Origin: Trebouxia sp. TZW2008
Taxonomy: Eukaryota; Chlorophyta; Trebouxiophyceae; Trebouxiales; Trebouxiaceae
Length of the DNA stretch: 64,000 nucleotides
Direction of reading: 5' to 3'
Assembly (NCBI GenBank): GCA_002118135.1
Contig: BDIU01000053.1
Location: 248,001-312,000 of the forward strand
The notes under the pieces are model-generated. The model saw nothing but the letters and a program-made list of their open reading frames with translations. It had not been told where the DNA came from and did not search any database. Made by a program: the position numbers and the translations under genes. Below, one piece after another: positions 25,401 to 35,594 of the stretch; position 1 is the stretch's first letter, and each line of letters begins with the position of its first letter.

Positions 25401-28400
25401 GTGCAACCATCAGCAGCAGCAACATCTTGACCAACAGCACGAGCAGCAGCAATGGTGTGCTTGACAACAGCCACTGCTGCAGTGTTGCAAAGGCTCGCAA
25501 CTTGCAGCAGGGCTTAACATTGGCCAGAGGAAGCACCTCACAGCCTGATCAGCAACAGCATTGGCATCACCAAGAGCAGCTGCTGCCATGCAGGTGACAT
25601 GTATCATGTCATGAAGCAGGGTTTAGTATCTTCAGCCACAGCATCAACATCTGCAGCAGAATTAGTACAGACAAAGTTCAAGGCAGCAGAAATCATAGTG
25701 CTGCAAAGGCTGACACCTCCCAACAAGGCTTGGCACTTTCAGCAATAGCAGTCACTGCCATGCAGTTGGTAAGTGTCACACCTTGCAGTAGGGCGTGGCA
25801 TTGACCAGAGGGTGCATCCCAGAGTCTGATCAGCCCCAGCTTGCCTGCATCTGCAGATACAATGATTGGGCCCGAGCAGGCCAAGGCGCAGATGCTGTTG
25901 GCACAGCCCAGCAGGTGACGCTGCGCTCCGGTGGTACCTACTTTTGACACAGGTGTGTCAAAAGCACAAAAGGAGAAACAGGAAATACTTTGGCTGCAAG
26001 AGTGTATGAACAGACTGCCTGCTTTTGCCTCAGACGTGTCAGGGACACAACAGAAACAGCAAGTGCTTTGGCTGTGACAGTGCATTACCAGGCTGATCGT
26101 GTAGCAGCGCAGCAAGTATGACAGGCATCCTTGATGTAGAGAGCAAGCGTGGTAGCATGTTGCATACCAGTGGCATTGCACCATCATGAATACGGCTTGC
26201 AGGCTGCATCAGGATAAGAGTTGTGCTGTATGCAGACTTCTGTGTGCGATGATGCTGGCTGCTATGCTGATATCACACATTGAACTGACCAGAGAATGCA
26301 AACATCTGCAGTCGCTGCAAATGCGAGGCATGCGAAACATCTGTCAGATTGCCAGCAGTGCATGTACAGCGCGGTCTGAAGGCTTACTATGCATGATGAC
26401 AATGACGTTCCCTGCTGCAAACGCCAGCTCCTGTGAATTGGGCAGCCACGTCATGACCCTTGTAAACTCTCCTGCACCCAAGCAAGCAGAAAAGCTTGAC
26501 CTGACTTAGGCTCTTACATTGTGCTGTACCAGCAGCCCTGATGCCACAAGTCTGGGCAATAGCATTGCAGCACAAGTCTTGGGCTTCAAAGCGCACCTCA
26601 TCAGCAGGAAACCATAAGGTGTACAAAGCATACCTGTGTATCCGTTGATGTGCTTCAACTGCAACCATGGCTCAGGTTTCCCTGACTGCGCCAGCTCGTG
26701 GTTGACATTGTCTGCTGAGGGCTTTCTTCTGCAAAGCAATACGATGGAACAGGTTATGATAGGCAGTGCAGCACAAAATAGCTCGCATTTGCTTGGGCCT
26801 TGCTTATTCATGGTATTGTGCCAAAGCAGATCATGATAGGCAGTACAGCCTAGATTCTATCATTTGGCTTGATTTGGCTGGCTTGTATGGTACAAGCAGG
26901 GACTGATGAAGCAGATGCATCACCCCTAGCAAGGCAGCATCAGTGTAGGACTATGCATACTGCAAGTTTCAGGCCACAGGCATCATGCTAAGGCTACGTG
27001 GATGACAGATAGATCTCTAAAGGCATGGATTTAACCTTGATGCTGACACAGAGGCTGGTGCTGTCCTGGGAGGCTTGATTTTGACCTGCTGAGATGGCAG
27101 AACTGGTTTGATGTTCCCACTCAGCTCCCTGCAACAGAAGGTGATGCCTGATCTGGCTACCTCAAACAGCTGCATGTCAGAAGACTCTGAGTAGGGCATT
27201 GAAAAAGGCATGTGGGCAGAATCTGGGCCAGAATGCTCTCTCAAGTTGACAATCGTACCCAGTTTGAGAGCAGCAATTGCCCTCAGGCTTTATGTGCTCA
27301 CCGTGTGACTGCTGTGTCATCAAGTGAAGCTAGCAGTAGATCTGTAGAGGATTTGCCATGATGCATGCAAGCCTGAGATGTGGACCTTACCTGAAGGGTA
27401 CTGATGGAGCAGTAGGCGTTGCAGGAAGCCAAACAAAGTTGACTGCATCTGGATCCATTGCATGGGACAGTACCATGTCTTTTGGCAAGCTCTGCAGCAA
27501 CCACACAAGCACTGAAATGAAACAGAATGATCATCCGTGCAAATGCTTGAACATGGCAAGATATACAGCATGTGTGGTCCACACAGACAGCAAGATAGTC
27601 TGGGTATCAAATAGCCAAAACCAGGTTGTGCCTTTCGGAACTGCTCAACAGCAACACTTCCCTAACAGCAGGCAAACTAAGTCTCAACACTGCATCATGG
27701 CCTGAAACTCATGTGAGGCGGCTTGCAACAAGTGCGAGAGACTGTATACTGGCAGGTCAGTCACGTCAAAATGCAAGCAGTAGCGCTGTCTAATGTGTAC
27801 CTGCAGAGCGTAGCTGTCATCAGCAGTGAATGCACCCCGCACCACCAAGCTAGCACAGAACTGCAGGGTCTTGAGCTCCTCAAAGAGAGCACTGGTGACA
27901 GGAGCCAGCAGTGCTGCCACGTCAAGGGCCAGCACTGTCCAGCCCTCATTGCTTGGGATGTATGAGATTTGGATATTACGCTGGCTATTCTGCAGGGAGG
28001 TCTCACAAGCTCAGCATCAAGCTGTCTATGCTGTGTGCTGACCAATGCATTCTTAGCATGTCGTTTACAAACAAATACAGGTGGAGGATCAAGACACGCG
28101 CTGATCTGGATTCAATGAAGTGGCACTGGGTGATGCTACAAATAGCCTCAGCAATGCATGGTCACCTTAACAGACTCAGGGGCAAACAGGTCGCTGACAG
28201 AGATGCGTGTGGTGTTCTTGTCGTTGGTCTTGATATCTGCATGAATGGCGTATGTTTCACCAGGCTTCAGCAAGACCTGCACACAACAAGTCATGCTTGG
28301 CATCCTGGATGGCGTGTGTTTCACCAGGCTTCAGCAAAACTTGCACACAATAAACAGTGCATTGGCATCATGTTTGGACACCACATGTGACCCCTGAGAC

Positions 28401-29003
28401 CACATGATGTGTACCCAAGCACACGTGAGTGAAAAGTAGGCTGTGTAAGGACCAGTGCTGTCATTGCATAGCCTGTCTCAAGGGTTGCAGGCCATGCAAA
28501 TATGCAGAAAGCTGGTATACTACCTGCAGATAGAGAAATGGCCCAGTCAGACCAAGGCTGTCGGCTCTGTCTTTTGGCAGCTGCAAATAGTTAGCTGCTG
28601 GTATTGGACCTAACACTGCCACAACTTGGTGACCAACAGTCCTGTCCTGTCAGCAGTAGGACATGACGTGTCATTACAGAGCCAAAGGCAGGGAGCAGTC
28701 AATACAATTGAGGAGGTGTAATCATGATGGGCTTCGTGCTTGGCACCCGATTCAAAAGCTGTCAATCGACTTGGCAAAGGAGGATGCATGCCGCACCATC
28801 GTCACTTTGACATTGCCTTCTTTGGCAAAGTTGCCTTGAGGCCATTGCCTCAGGCTGCACGTGCGGAACACGTCCACAAAGGGGTGTTGCCAAACTGCAA
28901 AACAGGTTTTGACTGTCAGAACATGAAAGCAGCAGGTGCGTGAGTAGATGTCGTGTGAGATTTATTTTGGACCTTTCGAGGATGGCGTTGACGAAGCAGG
29001 CAT
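12437..29003 (-). CDS. POC16: WDR90/POC16-like centriole and cilium protein
   Basis: A very large multi-exon gene matching WDR90/POC16 in order from end to end. Resolved N-terminal exons are 29003-28973, 28894-28797, 28646-28524, 28276-28172, 27989-27801 and 27491-27391. They encode a CFAP20/DUF667-type domain (VWQHPFVDVF, PAANYLQLPKDRADSLGLTG, TRISVSDLFAPES, LQFCASLVVR). A linker (about 27270-27035) and exons EPWLQLKHINGYTG (about 26733-26632) and EFTRVMTWLPNS lead into many WD-repeat blades. Examples are VRIFRLK (24.7 kb), RVWPLDFSDFLLE (23.3 kb), AEHEAPVTALGLSPDGLSIA (22.6 kb), ELACGFDQGRVRIFD (21.9 kb), ERVVGFNGDSYGTCVW (18.7 kb) and VVIWDVGSGACLTS (17.4 kb). The last exon ends LLVYRTA. 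The family acts at centrioles and basal bodies. Middle exon edges were not all fixed, and the introns hold many exon copies, so an automatic model could include false exons. Confidence 0.9.
16741..17710 (-). repeat. Array of partial copies of one WD-blade exon
   Basis: The full exon lies at about 17276-17455. Its 3' half plus donor recurs downstream at 17093, 16911 and 16741; the first two spacings are exactly 182 bp. Its 5' half recurs upstream at about 17512 and 17628, a period near 117 bp. The copies at 17093 and 16911 keep an open frame and the GT donor. The 16741 copy has an 11-base deletion that shifts the frame. Confidence 0.9.
19447..19478. repeat. CAG/CTG trinucleotide tract in a WDR90 intron
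   Basis: About ten uninterrupted CAG units (CTG on the coding strand) lie just upstream of the acceptor of the exon starting near 19328. On the minus strand they would read poly-Ala or poly-Leu, but no splice model places them in the protein. Confidence 0.75.
20140..20517 (-). repeat. Tandem copy of a WD-blade exon
   Basis: Bases 20140-20260 repeat the exon at about 20360-20517 (coding LASTSDRRLLAYSVATG). The core gcggcggtcgctggtgctgg is identical in both. The copy is altered around the FSQDGTQ segment and appears to be a downstream pseudo-exon. Confidence 0.85.
21370..22215 (-). repeat. Three copies of one blade exon plus a further copy upstream
   Basis: The real exon is about 21725-21985 (SSDGTIRGWDTATHAQLYEL to SGKLLFSLGE). 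Its 3' part recurs at about 21525-21650 and 21370-21480. Its 5' part recurs at about 22075-22215. A perfect 43-bp direct repeat (21619-21661 and 21662-21704) sits between two of the copies and must be very young. Confidence 0.85.
22489..22845 (-). repeat. Duplicated blade exon with intact frame
   Basis: Bases 22735-22845 repeat the start of the exon at about 22489-22660. The copy keeps the acceptor (gatgatag before GCTGAGC) and an open frame reading AEHEAPATAINKCPDG, where the main exon reads AEHEAPVTALGLSPDG. No matching donor was identified for the copy. Confidence 0.8.
23330..23530 (-). repeat. Copy of the 5' edge of the RVWPLDFSDF exon
   Basis: The segment containing cagctggtacaccctctccagag occurs at about 23360 in the real exon and again at about 23478 upstream. 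The copy is truncated. Confidence 0.75.
23925..24235 (-). repeat. Decayed copy of the ERHVYVTSISG exon
   Basis: Bases 23925-24010 repeat the 3' part of the exon at about 24070-24235. In the copy the last codon is a TAG stop and the donor GT has become GG, so it cannot be used as written. Confidence 0.85.
25495..26090 (-). repeat. Copies around the WDAPSGQCHALLQ exon
   Basis: The exon near 25788-25935 has a degraded copy at about 25500-25570 whose donor GT is lost. In the intron upstream, two related units of about 65-70 bp (about 25955-26022 and 26023-26090) both contain gtgtcaaaagcac/gtgtcagggacac followed by 'ctttggctg'. Confidence 0.6.
28265..28350 (-). repeat. Copy of the exon-4 acceptor edge of WDR90
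   Basis: The segment 'tttcaccaggcttcagcaa' plus the following acceptor bases at 28256-28285 recurs at about 28319-28350. About 40 bp of exon and flank are shared. Confidence 0.75.
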
Positions 29004-29513
29004 GATGCTTCACGTCCCAGCAGTCACGGCGGGTACTACTGGTGATCAATGGATCACATCGCTTTGCTAGTCCCGAACGACCGCCAAGCCCGTGGAAGGT
29101 TTTGGAGTCGAGACTTGGGCGCCGATTACGCTCGCATAGCCGTCACAAGATACATAACTCCGCTTCCACGAGAAACACTGCCTGCAATCTTCATCGTGCT
29201 AGCATTTTGACGCAATTTGCAGCTGCATCAGAAGCGACTATAAAACTTCTGTGCATGCACATGCCTCACATGCCTCATTGTCGTTTGTCCATGCCGTTTC
29301 TGTCTGCAATGAACTGCCGAGTACTGTGCGCTTGCCTGCATCAGCGCTGACCTGCCTCTTGGATCTTGCCGCTCGATCCCAGCTGCGTTACCCAAGTCAG
29401 TGGCGGCTGACACAGAAACATCCCGCTGCTGCCGTCCACCCCGCCAGCGATACACCGCCCGACGCACGACGAACGATTTGAGAAAAGGACATTGCTGCAC
29501 TTGAAAGCAAGAC
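29004..29513. promoter_or_regulatory. Divergent promoter region between WDR90 and NOP16
   Basis: These 510 bp lie between two opposed start codons and are richer in CpG than the surrounding introns, especially at about 29060-29480. Both promoters and leaders must be here. No specific element was recognised. Confidence 0.55.
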
Positions 29514-31902
29514 ATGGGCGGCTCGCTGCGCAGATCCAAGAAGTATCGTCCAAAAGTGACCATAAAGAAAAAGACAAAAGGGCGTCTACAAGGTGTTCGT
29601 GCTAAGCTACCAAATGAGCTCAGTGACCACCGTCCTAGTCTACCTAGCAAGCTTGGTCCCATGTAAGCATTCTGTCACTGCTCATGGCTGAGGCGGCATT
29701 GATCACATGATGGCTGAAGGCTGTTCTGACACTGCCCTGTTCGCGTCTTCAGAGCTGACTGGAAGGTAGACAACAACACCAACACAAACTATGCCAGGCA
29801 AGGGTTCCTGACTGACGCAAATGTGGGCTTTGGGCGAAATTTAGGAAACAAAGACAGCATCCAGGTAACTTCTGCGCTTGTGGCTTTGTCTTGCACAATA
29901 TAAACAGCACATGCATTGGTAATGTGATACTGCATGTGAGCTCAAAGTGCTTTGGATTGCTTTCTACTTGTTTCCACAATGCAGCATGACGCATTTACAA
30001 ATTGCTATCGGCCGGTTCTAGCGGCTTCAGGCTGACTTGACTAGGATCAGTAGTAATTGACCTGAAGTGATGCACGCAAGCAATGCATGCCATACAGCAC
30101 TTCACAACCGAATTAGCAAGGGAATCTTGCCCTTAGTCCTAACTCATCCTCTGGAATCATGTAATTATCAAAAAGCAATCCTTCATTTTCAGATTGCTCA
30201 TAATCGCTATACTCATAGCTCCAGTTTCATTGATGACCAATCGCTTCATTTGTAACAGCAGGAACAGCAGGATCCGCTACTTCGTCCACGCTGTAAAGCA
30301 AAGCAAGAGAAGAAATGGAAAGCAATTTTACGCAAAATTTGCAATCACTTGCTGATGCTTGCAGGAGACCGCAGCTGAGTTTGTTGACATTGATGCTCAA
30401 GTAGAGATTGATGATGGTGAGCCTGCAATGCAAGACATGTACACTTCAGCGCTCCTGTCAGCACGGCCAGCATCAGTGCATCACTGACTTGCATGCCAAA
30501 GCCTTCAGGCGGAACTCAGCTCTCGCAGCAGCTCAACTTCTGCTGCAAGTGTAGCCCAAATGCAGACTACAATCCTGTCAGCAAGGCCAGCATCAAAGCG
30601 TTGCCAACTTGCATGCTGCATCCAGTTTTTAAGGCAGAACTCACTGCCCACAGCAGCTCAGCTTTTGCTGCAACAAAGCAGAGATGTTTTCAGTACTGTG
30701 CAGCCTTCATTGCTGTCAGCAAGGCCAGCATATTGCACTATCAGCTTGAATGCTGGAGACAGCATTTGAGCAAAACGCACTTCTAGCAGCAGCTCAGCTC
30801 TTGCTGCAAACAAAGCTGGATTGTGTCTGTATTGTGCAGTCTTCACTCCTGTCAACATGGCCAGCATCTTTGCATTGTCACCTTCCATGCTGACTCAGCC
30901 TTCAACTCATATGCAAAGTCGGCAACAGCTCAGCTTCTGCCGAGATATTCTGGTGTCGCGTCAATCCGACATGTGCAAGAGTTGTTTTTGCATTTGGATT
31001 GAAGCTGGATCTTGCTTTTATATCTTGGGCAAAAGAGTGTCCAAAGACATCAATCCATGCCAAAGGCAATGCTTATAAATAGGACTGCAGCAAACCATGA
31101 CAAGGTTGATAGCATCCGTGTATCAAAGTCTTGCTTTGTGCAGACTTCAAGCAGGTGCTAGGGCAAAGGGGAAGCAAAGGGCCTGCTCCTCCAGCAAAGC
31201 TCACGGCACACCAGACGCAGATTGTCAAGGCGTTGACTGAGGCGCATGGCAATGATGTAGAGGTGAGCGTCAGCGTTGGCTTTTGACTGTGACATTCAGC
31301 ACGCATGGCGTCAGCATTTAGCTGCTCTGTTTGGAGTGGACGCTGAGAAGGCATTGGGCATGCATGGCATAAGACTTGGCATTTGGCAGTTGAGGCATTG
31401 TGCATAGCTGAGAAACATGTTGCGCTGCATATGTGGCGCGCTGTTGACTGTGCAGCAGTCAAGTAAACAACTTGACACATTTCACATTGATATTACCCTG
31501 GCATGTGTGTACACGTGAGACACATGACATTGTGTGAAATGTCAGCAGTGAGTCAATGAAACCACATTGAGCACATCGCAATGAGTCTATCTCAGGTGGA
31601 GCTCCTTTCTTGAGGCACACTAATAAGCACTCATGACATTTGTTGGCCATCTGTTAGACCTGTGGCTACTTGTGACACGCATTGCTGCATATGCTGCAGG
31701 TCAACAAGCACTCATGACATTTGCTGGCAAACTGTGACATGCATTGATGCATGCGCTGCAGGCCATGGTCAAAGATTGCAAACTCAACACCATGCTGCTG
31801 CCAGCCTCAAAGCTCAAGCACATGCTCAGGGCGCATGCAATGTACAGTCAGAAACCAGGAGGTCGGTGTAGTTTCAGAGTCCCACACAAAAAGTTGTGGT
31901 GA
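29514..31902 (+). CDS. NOP16: NOP16-like nucleolar 60S ribosome biogenesis protein
   Basis: Five exons close exactly to 190 residues: 29514-29662, 29753-29864, 30365-30416, 31144-31262, 31762-31902. The protein starts [20 protein letters not shown], the basic N-terminus expected of NOP16. It then has [18 protein letters not shown], a typical NOP16 block with a Trp followed by Asn-rich and Tyr residues. The C-terminus carries [17 protein letters not shown] and [22 protein letters not shown]16 is a nucleolar factor bound to pre-60S particles, and the length fits the family. The start is the first ATG in the exon and sits in the typical family N-terminus. The introns are larger than the exons, and the third contains repeats. 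The 3' end of the last exon itself forms part of a tandem repeat that continues past the stop. Confidence 0.93.
30440..30900. repeat. Degenerate tandem repeat in NOP16 intron 3
   Basis: A unit of about 110-140 bp recurs about four times. It contains 'tcagcaaggccagcatc' or a close variant ('tcaacatggccagcatc') followed by an 'agcagctcagc' element. Copies are visible at about 30450, 30580, 30715 and 30850. No coding content is evident. Confidence 0.75.
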
Positions 31903-32145
31903 CCAGTTGTAGCCAATGAACCAGAAGGAACACAAAAGTAAAGCCTTCACGGTCGGGCGCCATGATGGAAGCTCTTGTGACCAGCAGCAGCTTGGGCTTT
32001 CCCAAACAGAAATTGTGCTCGCCAGTAGTAGCCAATGAACCAGAAGGAACACAGAAGTGAATTTCACGCCTTTGGGCATCATAACGGGAGCTCCTGAGAC
32101 CAGAAGCAGCCTGGGCTGCCAGAGCAGCAATTACCAGTAGCCATT
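31880..32145 (+). repeat. Tandem repeat spanning the NOP16 stop codon and 3' UTR
   Basis: The sequence agccaatgaaccagaaggaacaca occurs at about 31911 and 32030, a period of about 119 bp, with related flanks (tcccacacaaaaagttgtgg and tcccaaacagaaattgtgct). A weaker third partial unit lies near 32115. The unit includes the last codons of NOP16. Confidence 0.85.
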
Positions 32146-33267
32146 GCTGCAGCTCGGTTCTGTCATTTAGAACGCATGCTAGACAGGCACAGCTAGGCAT
32201 GTACTGCAGGAATCAGCTGTCATCAACCAGTTTGGTCCTGTGCTACGCTGAAGCGTTTATGATGAAGCTGAGTTGGATGCCTTTGCATTGAAATGGTGCT
32301 TGGGTGCTGTCTGTCAGCTTAACTGGTATCAGACGCATGTTTGCAAACAGCAAGTAGCAGAGTCATAGGCATATGACGAGCTTGGCAAGGAGTCAGCTCT
32401 GATAACCATTCTCAGCTTGTCATTCATTCACTGCCATTTCCAGTTGGCATTCAATTCACAGAGTGTAGTCGTTGTCAGATAAGCACTCAGTTGCTGCAGC
32501 ACATTATGCAGAAGAGTAGCTGCTGATGCCTAGACGCACATTGCTTGGAAGTCATATGTTACAGCATAGCAAAAGCAGGATGTTATCTTGGGACACATCA
32601 CCATAGATATTTGCAGGGTCAGGCTATTTAGATCTAGAATGACCCAAACTCGTGGCAATGCCAGCAGATGCCAACCACTGTCTTGTGTTATTATTGTTGT
32701 AGCCAAATTCAGCTCACCTCGCCTACAGCGCAGATGTCGGACATAGCAGCAAACAGTAACTTCATATTTACAAGCTTTCTTGTTGTGACAAGCACTTGTT
32801 TATGTCAAGTTGAACTTCATATCCACCATAATGGGTTGTATGTACATGGATGTAAAACAAAAACACGGAGACTAGCCTCCTACAACCTAGAGTCTTACAG
32901 CCCAAAGCTATTAATCAATTGTGGGCTGGTATGCAACTCAGAAAAAACGAGGGTACACGTCATAGGCAGCGTCAGGAAGTCTTGAAACTCTGCTTGCAGG
33001 AAATGCTGTGCAGCACAAAGAGATGCATCAGCAAACTAACATTGCCCAAGGCTCTTGCTTTGCTCTATGCGTCCTGCCTACTGTACAAGAACAGATCATG
33101 AACTGCATGGGGTATGCAGCAGCACACACAATATATGATCCCTCCCAAAACCAGCGCACGCTGAATGTGTTACCATGCTGAGCAGGCAGGGGCTATGGGC
33201 AGGCAGGATTCAGTGAACTGAGCTAATCAAGCACATTCAGCGTTTCTGAAACCTCATCATCAGCTGC
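32146..33267. other. Convergent intergenic region, mostly unassigned
   Basis: No exon could be supported here between the 3' ends of NOP16 and the unknown minus-strand gene. A stretch at about 32740-33000 is more AT-rich and encodes, on the plus strand, a peptide containing GLVCNSEKTRVHVIG. This is faintly like the segment after the catalytic box of non-LTR reverse transcriptases. An inverted repeat lies at 33158-33243. Confidence 0.4.
33158..33243. repeat. 12-bp perfect inverted repeat
   Basis: ACGCTGAATGTG at 33158-33169 is the exact reverse complement of CACATTCAGCGT at 33232-33243, with 62 bases between the arms. It lies just beyond the stop of the minus-strand gene at 33268 and could be a 3' UTR hairpin or the remnant of a small inverted-repeat element. 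Confidence 0.6.
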
Positions 33268-34847
33268 TCAGAAGATACATCTTCGTATAGATACACCCTG
33301 AGATGTTGACTGTGCTGAAGACTCTGGCAAGCGATTGATGCTGATGAACCCAGGACCCTGAGACCTGCTGACCAGTGTTGCAGGGTTCACCACACCACCA
33401 CGAGTCACAGCTACCATCAAAGGCTGAGCAACAGAGCCTGCTGCTTCAGGAGCACCCCTAATGTCTGCCACAACTGCTGGCTCTGCACAACAGGCACAGC
33501 AGTCACCGGACTGGAACAAAATCATCACACATGACATAAGATGAGATCAGATGATGTAACATGACATAACATGATGTCACATAGCATGGCATAACCTGAC
33601 ATAACATCACATCAAATTGCATGTCACCGCCAGCATGTTCAGCTTGTGTTGAGAGCTGCAACACAACAAAAATGGACCAGCTCAGACCAGTGCACAACAG
33701 GAGGAATCAGAGTTTGCAGGTAGAACTGGGTGACAGTGCTTACCAGTTACTATAGGGTCCTCAGCAGGCACATATTCCTTGGTGGCTGTTCTCAAAGCTG
33801 CTCTGAGGCTGCGCTGCCGAGTGGACAGCTTAGCATTCAGAGCAAGGTGGGCGTTCAAGTCCTGGAAGGAGTGACCCCCCAGGCTGGTAGGACTTCTCAG
33901 CATGTCAAAGGGCTGGAAGGTGCGGTGGAAGCCATCATGTGGGGGTGCCTCAAGGAATGGAGTGCGCTTGACAGGTGAGGTGACCTCAGCTGGGTCTGAG
34001 CCAAACCTGGTTACATCTTCCATGAGACTGATCTCAGCACCTGTTGTGTCTCTGCCATCAACTTGGCCAACATCCACTGGCTCAACAGCCTTGTCTACTG
34101 CAGCAGATTCTGCACAGCAAAGATTCAGTTTGAGACACTCAGAGATTCGCAGCAATTGCAAGCGGCATAGCTGTAGAAAAGTGCACCAAGTAAAAGGTTA
34201 CAGTAAATTACCTGTGACTGCACTGCATATCTGCCCTCTGAAGTTGGATTCTTGCTGCTCCCTGTGTCAGAAGTCCAAGAGTCAGCTCAAGGAGCAAGCA
34301 TCAGATTGGAAGGCTGAACAGATGAGAGAGATGTCGTTCACAGCAGCAGAAAGAAAAGCAGAAATTCAGCAGACCTGTTGAGGCCTGACCCCGACTGTTC
34401 CGAGGCTCCTGAGTTGTAAGCCAGACGCTCTTGGCACTCCTCGAACAGGCTGCGTCGCCCTCTCTTCTGTGTAGACACTGCCATCTGTGCTGGTGAGGCC
34501 GCTGCAAGCAGCAGGGCTGTTAGTCACTAGCCGGAAGTGTGCGGGTAACCGGCAGAAGCGGTACATGAGCCCAGCTGACCTGCTTCCGTGGTTGTTGTGT
34601 TAACCGGTCTTGGCTCCTCCTTCTCGTGCAAGTCTGACAGCCGGCGCTTGCTGTTGTTCACACGAGACTGGATGCGGCGACCTGCACGGCAGTCTGCTAA
34701 GGCTAAGCTGCTGCTGCGCCATGTTCGGCAGGATGTTGACCAGACTTGCAGAGCTGCAAGAGCTGCACCTGCTAGCCCAAAGCCAGGCGTGTGTTTGAAG
34801 ATGTTGCTCGAGGACGAGCTGCTGTATGCTACAGGTTGAGAAGTCAT
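33268..34847 (-). CDS. Protein of unknown function, 341 residues
   Basis: Not recognised. Five exons join in phase: 34847-34580, 34501-34375, 34261-34212, 34109-33744, 33482-33268. The N-terminus has a Ser run (YSSSSSSN), then a small Ala-rich hydrophobic stretch (AGAALAALQVW) and a basic region (RRIQSRVNNSKRR). Exon 2 gives KRGRRSLFEECQERLAYNSG. Exon 4, the most protein-like part, has SPVKRTPFLEAPPHDGF, FQPFDMLRSPTSLGGHSF and an Arg-rich helix LSTRQRSLRAALRTATKEY. The C-terminus ends GVSIRRCIF; Cys is third from the end, so this is not a standard CaaX box. SP and TP sites suggest possible phosphorylation. The mix of basic segments and low complexity would fit a nuclear or cytoskeletal regulator, but this is a guess. 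The last exon acceptor was chosen because the nearer one at about 33512 gives an immediate stop. Confidence 0.7.
33525..33620. repeat. Low-complexity acatgacata-type repeat in an intron
   Basis: About nine imperfect copies of an 8-11 bp motif (acatgacata, acatgatgtc, acctgacata) occupy the last intron of the unknown gene. They look like a decayed minisatellite. Confidence 0.75.
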
Positions 34848-35594
34848 GTTCCGGACTTCGTTGTGACTTTCTGCGGAGCAGCTCGTGCTCAGAAGAGGTT
34901 CTTTGCTTTTTCACCTCAACAACAGCTGAACACGTTGACTCGAAGACAGCCAACTATTAGCCGCTATAAGCTGGAAACACAAACATCTTTGCTTACTAGA
35001 CTATAGCGAGCGTTTACGAGTGCAAGTGGCACTTGAACCTTGCCGGACGTCTGTAAACGCGTTGCTCAAGCTGACGATTTGCGTTGTGCTCAGTGCAAGC
35101 TGTGCTCAAACTCGCTACGGAATTGACCGTTTCCGTTTGAATCTTGGCGCCAAAACCGCATGCTGAGAAACGCCCGCCCAAACATGTACTATCTTAAGTA
35201 CTGGGATCCCCGCATGCCAAATTTGTACAGCCCAGCACGACAACGAGATGGACACGTAAGAAGTCGTGGGCCTAATTTGGCTTGCCTTTCGGAAGCCGCT
35301 GCAGGTCACGCACTTTGTCCGTGTGGTACGGAGCCTGATACGGAGCTTAAGCTAGCGACTGTTCAACTTCTTGAACTGAGCTGCAACGGATCGCGTCTGC
35401 CTGAGTGCAAGGGGAAGCTTGATTTGACTAAGGGCGACTTGCTAGGGCTGCGCAGACATGTCGATTGCCGCAAGGCGTTTGAAGCGAGACTTGCTGAAGC
35501 TTGCTGCTCATAACGGCTGGATCTTGTTTGCACATGCCATGCCTGGCGTGACACCTGCTGCGCTGCGATCGTAGCGAATGCTTTGGCTGCCGCA
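34848..35594. promoter_or_regulatory. Divergent region between the unknown gene and the PH-domain gene
   Basis: The 747 bp between opposed start codons are relatively CpG-rich (for example 35000-35170 and 35380-35590). A 117-codon open frame at 35160-35513 (plus) has no recognisable domain and could be part of the leader of the PH gene. It is not called as a gene. Confidence 0.5.

Noticed and set aside
29228..29662. 144-codon minus-strand open frame over the NOP16 start
   Set aside because: Antisense to the first NOP16 exon and its promoter, with no domain. NOP16 is clearly the real gene.
34500..34520. Possible prenylation signal at the C-terminus of the unknown protein
   Set aside because: The predicted protein ends RRCIF, so Cys is third from the end rather than fourth as in a CaaX box.
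35160..35513. 117-codon plus-strand open frame upstream of the PH-domain gene
   Set aside because: No domain, odd composition, and it lies within a CpG-rich divergent promoter region. It may be part of a 5' leader, but it is not supported as a gene.
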